From contig JAPKAJ010000107.1 of the NCBI GenBank assembly GCA_028825345.1, forward strand, positions 1 through 7,790: DNA of 7,790 nt. Direction: 5' to 3'. Position 1 is the stretch's first letter, and each line of letters starts with the position of its first letter. Under the pieces are notes generated by a model that made no database searches, was not told where the DNA came from, and was given only the letters and a program-made list of their open reading frames with translations. Of this stretch, positions 5,619 through 7,790 are shown one piece after another. Source of the stretch: Arenicellales bacterium. Its GTDB lineage: Bacteria > Pseudomonadota > Gammaproteobacteria > Arenicellales > UBA868. Position numbers and translations under genes: made by a program.

Positions 5619-7355
5619 ATGGAACTGACCGGCGCTCAGATCGTCGTTCAAAGCCTGAAAGATGAAGGCGTCGATACTGTTTTCGGTTATCCCGGAGGCG
5701 CGGCACTGCACATCTATGATGCCTTTTATGCCCAAGAGGAGGTGAGGCATATTTTGGTTCGCCACGAGCAGGGGGCAACCCACGCTGCTGATGGATATGC
5801 TCGTGCTACCGGAAAACCTGGCGTCGTGTTGGTCACGTCAGGCCCTGGCGTCACGAATACGATAACGGGTATTGCTACCGCCTATATGGATTCGATCCCG
5901 ATGGTCATTCTGACCGCCCAGGTGCCGACGAACCTGATCGGGGATGACGCCTTTCAAGAGGTCGATACTTTCGGGATCACCCGACCGTGCGTGAAGCATA
6001 ATTATCTGGTTCGCGACGTCAAGGATCTTGCAACAACGATCAAAAAAGCATTTTTCATTGCGAATTCAGGTAGGCCCGGCCCGGTAGTTGTCGATATCCC
6101 TAAGGATGTCACAGCGAATAAGACCGAGTATTTTTATCCAAAAACCGTGCAGATCCGCTCGTATGCCCCGGTCAAAAAAGGGCATTCCAAGCAGATCTCG
6201 CGTGCGGCTAAGCTACTGCTTTCGGCCAAACGTCCAATAATCTACTCTGGGGGCGGTATCATTCTTTCTGGTGCGGCGGGCGAACTTACAGCCCTGGTCG
6301 ATATTCTGGGGTACCCCTGCACAAATACGTTGATGGGTCTGGGCGGACTGGCGTCGGATCACCCTCAGTTTTTGGGCATGCTTGGTATGCACGGAACCTA
6401 CGAAGCAAACATGGCAATGTACGAGTGTGATGTGATGCTCGCGGTAGGCGCCCGTTTCGATGATCGAGTGACCGGAGACCTTAAGAAGTTTTCTCCGCAC
6501 GCCAGAATTATCCATATAGATATCGACCCAGCATCGATTGGCAAGAACGTTCGGGTAGAAGTTCCTATCGTGGGCGATGCCTCGGTAGTGCTGGAACAGC
6601 TTGTCAGCACGATACGAGAGAGCGTGGATCAGCCTGATGCCGAGAGTCTTGGCAAATGGTGGGAACAGATTAAACAGTGGCAAAGTCGAGATTCACTCGG
6701 GTTTGAAACGAGCACAGAGGTGATCAAACCTCAGTTCGTAGTTCAAAAATTGCACGAAATAACAGGCGGCGATGCGTTTGTTACCTCGGACGTGGGTCAG
6801 CATCAGATGTGGGCCGCCCAGTACTATGGTTTTAGCAACCCGCGTCGCTGGATCAATTCCGGTGGACTTGGCACTATGGGCTTTGGATTGCCTGCTGCCA
6901 TTGGTGTCCAGTTAGCTCATCCGGAGGCCACAGTAGCTTGTGTAACCGGCGAGGCCAGCATCATGATGTGCATCCAGGAGTTATCCACTTGCAAGCAGTA
7001 TGATCTGCCACTCAAGATCATTAATTTGAACAATCGATATATGGGTATGGTTCGGCAATGGCAGGAGTTTTTCTACGAACGGCGCTACTCACATTCATAT
7101 ATGGACTCGTTGCCAGATTTTGTTGAGCTTGCTGCCAGCTTTGGGCACGTCGGCGTCAAAATTGAGGATCCAGCAGATGTTGAGGACGCTCTGCGGGATG
7201 CCATCGCCACCAAGGATGAACTGGTCTTTCTCGACTTTATAACGGACCAGACCGAAAACGTATATCCAATGATTGCGGCCGGTGCGGGGCATAACCAAAT
7301 GGTGTTAAAACCGAGCGCGGACGGTTCGAAACCCCCCGAGCGGGAACTGGCCTGA
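5619..7355 (+). CDS. ilvI: Acetolactate synthase (acetohydroxyacid synthase) large catalytic subunit
   Basis: The enzyme condenses two pyruvates to acetolactate, or pyruvate with 2-oxobutyrate, the first common step of valine, leucine and isoleucine synthesis in the cytoplasm. The 578 residues match the family. The pyrimidine-binding domain at about 1-165 carries GYPGG, the catalytic Glu at E50 in LVRHEQ, and DAFQE. The central FAD domain at about 190-325 includes GARFDDRVTG from 277. The C-terminal thiamine-diphosphate domain at about 380-550 carries the Mg/ThDP motif as G444-E445-A446-S447 with N471-N472 closing it, in place of the textbook GDG...NN; my recollection is that Glu at the second place occurs in some proteobacterial forms, while Ala at the third is the more notable change. 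A CCGAGG site seven bases before the ATG supports the start. ilvH begins three bases after the stop, so the pair is an operon. I use ilvI for its pairing with an ilvH-type subunit; ilvB is an equally used name. Confidence 0.96.
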   Translation: MELTGAQIVVQSLKDEGVDTVFGYPGGAALHIYDAFYAQEEVRHILVRHEQGATHAADGYARATGKPGVVLVTSGPGVTNTITGIATAYMDSIPMVILTAQVPTNLIGDDAFQEVDTFGITRPCVKHNYLVRDVKDLATTIKKAFFIANSGRPGPVVVDIPKDVTANKTEYFYPKTVQIRSYAPVKKGHSKQISRAAKLLLSAKRPIIYSGGGIILSGAAGELTALVDILGYPCTNTLMGLGGLASDHPQFLGMLGMHGTYEANMAMYECDVMLAVGARFDDRVTGDLKKFSPHARIIHIDIDPASIGKNVRVEVPIVGDASVVLEQLVSTIRESVDQPDAESLGKWWEQIKQWQSRDSLGFETSTEVIKPQFVVQKLHEITGGDAFVTSDVGQHQMWAAQYYGFSNPRRWINSGGLGTMGFGLPAAIGVQLAHPEATVACVTGEASIMMCIQELSTCKQYDLPLKIINLNNRYMGMVRQWQEFFYERRYSHSYMDSLPDFVELAASFGHVGVKIEDPADVEDALRDAIATKDELVFLDFITDQTENVYPMIAAGAGHNQMVLKPSADGSKPPERELA

Positions 7356-7358
7356 CGG

Positions 7359-7790
7359 ATGAAGCGAATCCTCTCTTTACTGGTAGAAAACGAGCCTGGG
7401 GCCTTATCCAGAGTCGCTGGCCTCTTCTCGGCGCGAGGTTATAACATCGAGTCGCTTACGGTTGCCCCAACTGAGGACGAGTCACTATCCCGGATGACCA
7501 TTGTCACCCGGGGGTCTGACGAGGTGATTGAGCAGATTACCAAACAGCTCAATAAATTAATCGACGTGGTTCGTTTACTCGATCTTACGGAGGGGCGACA
7601 TATTGAGCGCGAACTGTTGCTACTGAAGGTTCGTGCCCAAGGTGCAGATCGGGAGGAAATCAAAAGACTAGTGGATATATTCCGGGGCCGTATTATCGAC
7701 GTCGATGAGGAAACCTACACTATTGAACTCACCGGCCCGGGTGATAAGCTGAATGCGTTTATAGCGGCCTTGCCTTCAGCAGAAGTTTAC
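7359..7790 (+). CDS. ilvH: Acetolactate synthase small regulatory subunit, 3' end outside window
   Basis: The small subunit activates the IlvI catalytic subunit and confers valine feedback inhibition. The frame is open from the ATG at 7359 to the window end, giving 144 residues; IlvH is usually about 163, so roughly 20 codons and the stop lie to the right. The N-terminal ACT domain (about residues 2-76) begins MKRILSLLVENEPGALSRV and continues with GLFSARGYNIESLTVAPTED, nearly the E. coli sequence. N11, G14 and N29, which correspond to residues known from E. coli IlvH to affect valine binding or feedback, are conserved, so valine sensitivity is expected. The second ACT-like part includes IFRGRIIDVDEETYTIELTG. 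The start is three bases after the ilvI TGA with no strong Shine-Dalgarno, implying translational coupling that would keep the two subunits in proportion. Confidence 0.96.
   Translation, partial: MKRILSLLVENEPGALSRVAGLFSARGYNIESLTVAPTEDESLSRMTIVTRGSDEVIEQITKQLNKLIDVVRLLDLTEGRHIERELLLLKVRAQGADREEIKRLVDIFRGRIIDVDEETYTIELTGPGDKLNAFIAALPSAEVY

Noticed and set aside
6213..6683. A 156-codon open frame on the minus strand inside ilvI.
   Set aside because: It is opposite the conserved FAD domain coding sequence, with no protein family features and no start signals.
1..7790. Mobile elements, CRISPR arrays, tRNA or rRNA genes, phage or defence genes.
   Set aside because: No terminal inverted repeats with transposase, no spaced direct repeats, no cloverleaf-like segments and no unexplained gaps large enough to hold them; the longest gene-free stretch is about 116 bases.

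Overview
The window reads as ordinary chromosomal housekeeping DNA from a Gram-negative bacterium, most likely a gammaproteobacterium. The evidence is the order folC - dedD (SPOR protein) - cvpA - purF, which is typical of that class, an LpxH-type lipid A enzyme (so an outer membrane with lipopolysaccharide), an E. coli-type PurF with no propeptide, and close resemblance of every protein to its gammaproteobacterial family. Genus cannot be read from the sequence. Seven genes plus one doubtful mini-ORF account for almost all of it, and no mobile element, CRISPR array, tRNA, rRNA or prophage part was seen.

Layout. Positions 1-3235 (+) hold a compact block: the 3' end of folC (folate polyglutamylation), dedD (septal peptidoglycan-binding SPOR protein), cvpA (inner-membrane protein) and purF (first committed step of purine synthesis). 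The folate and purine genes are functionally linked because purine synthesis consumes formyl-tetrahydrofolate. lpxH (lipid A synthesis) lies on the minus strand and meets purF tail to tail with overlapping stop codons. A 116-bp divergent region separates lpxH from cysS (cysteinyl-tRNA synthetase, +). After a 102-bp gap with a good sigma70-type promoter come ilvI and ilvH (+), the large and small subunits of acetolactate synthase, which starts branched-chain amino acid synthesis. ilvH runs off the right edge about 20 codons short of its usual length.

Compared with E. coli, no ppiB lies beside cysS and lpxH, lpxH is divergent from cysS, and the ilvIH operon sits directly behind cysS. The points most worth a second look are small: a 17-codon mini-ORF that bridges the dedD stop and the cvpA start, a TTG start for lpxH chosen by a strong Shine-Dalgarno that partly lies in a hairpin, a Gly-Glu-Ala variant of the thiamine-diphosphate motif in IlvI, and a 14-bp palindrome inside a short CysRS insertion. 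I found no convincing new biological system and do not claim one.
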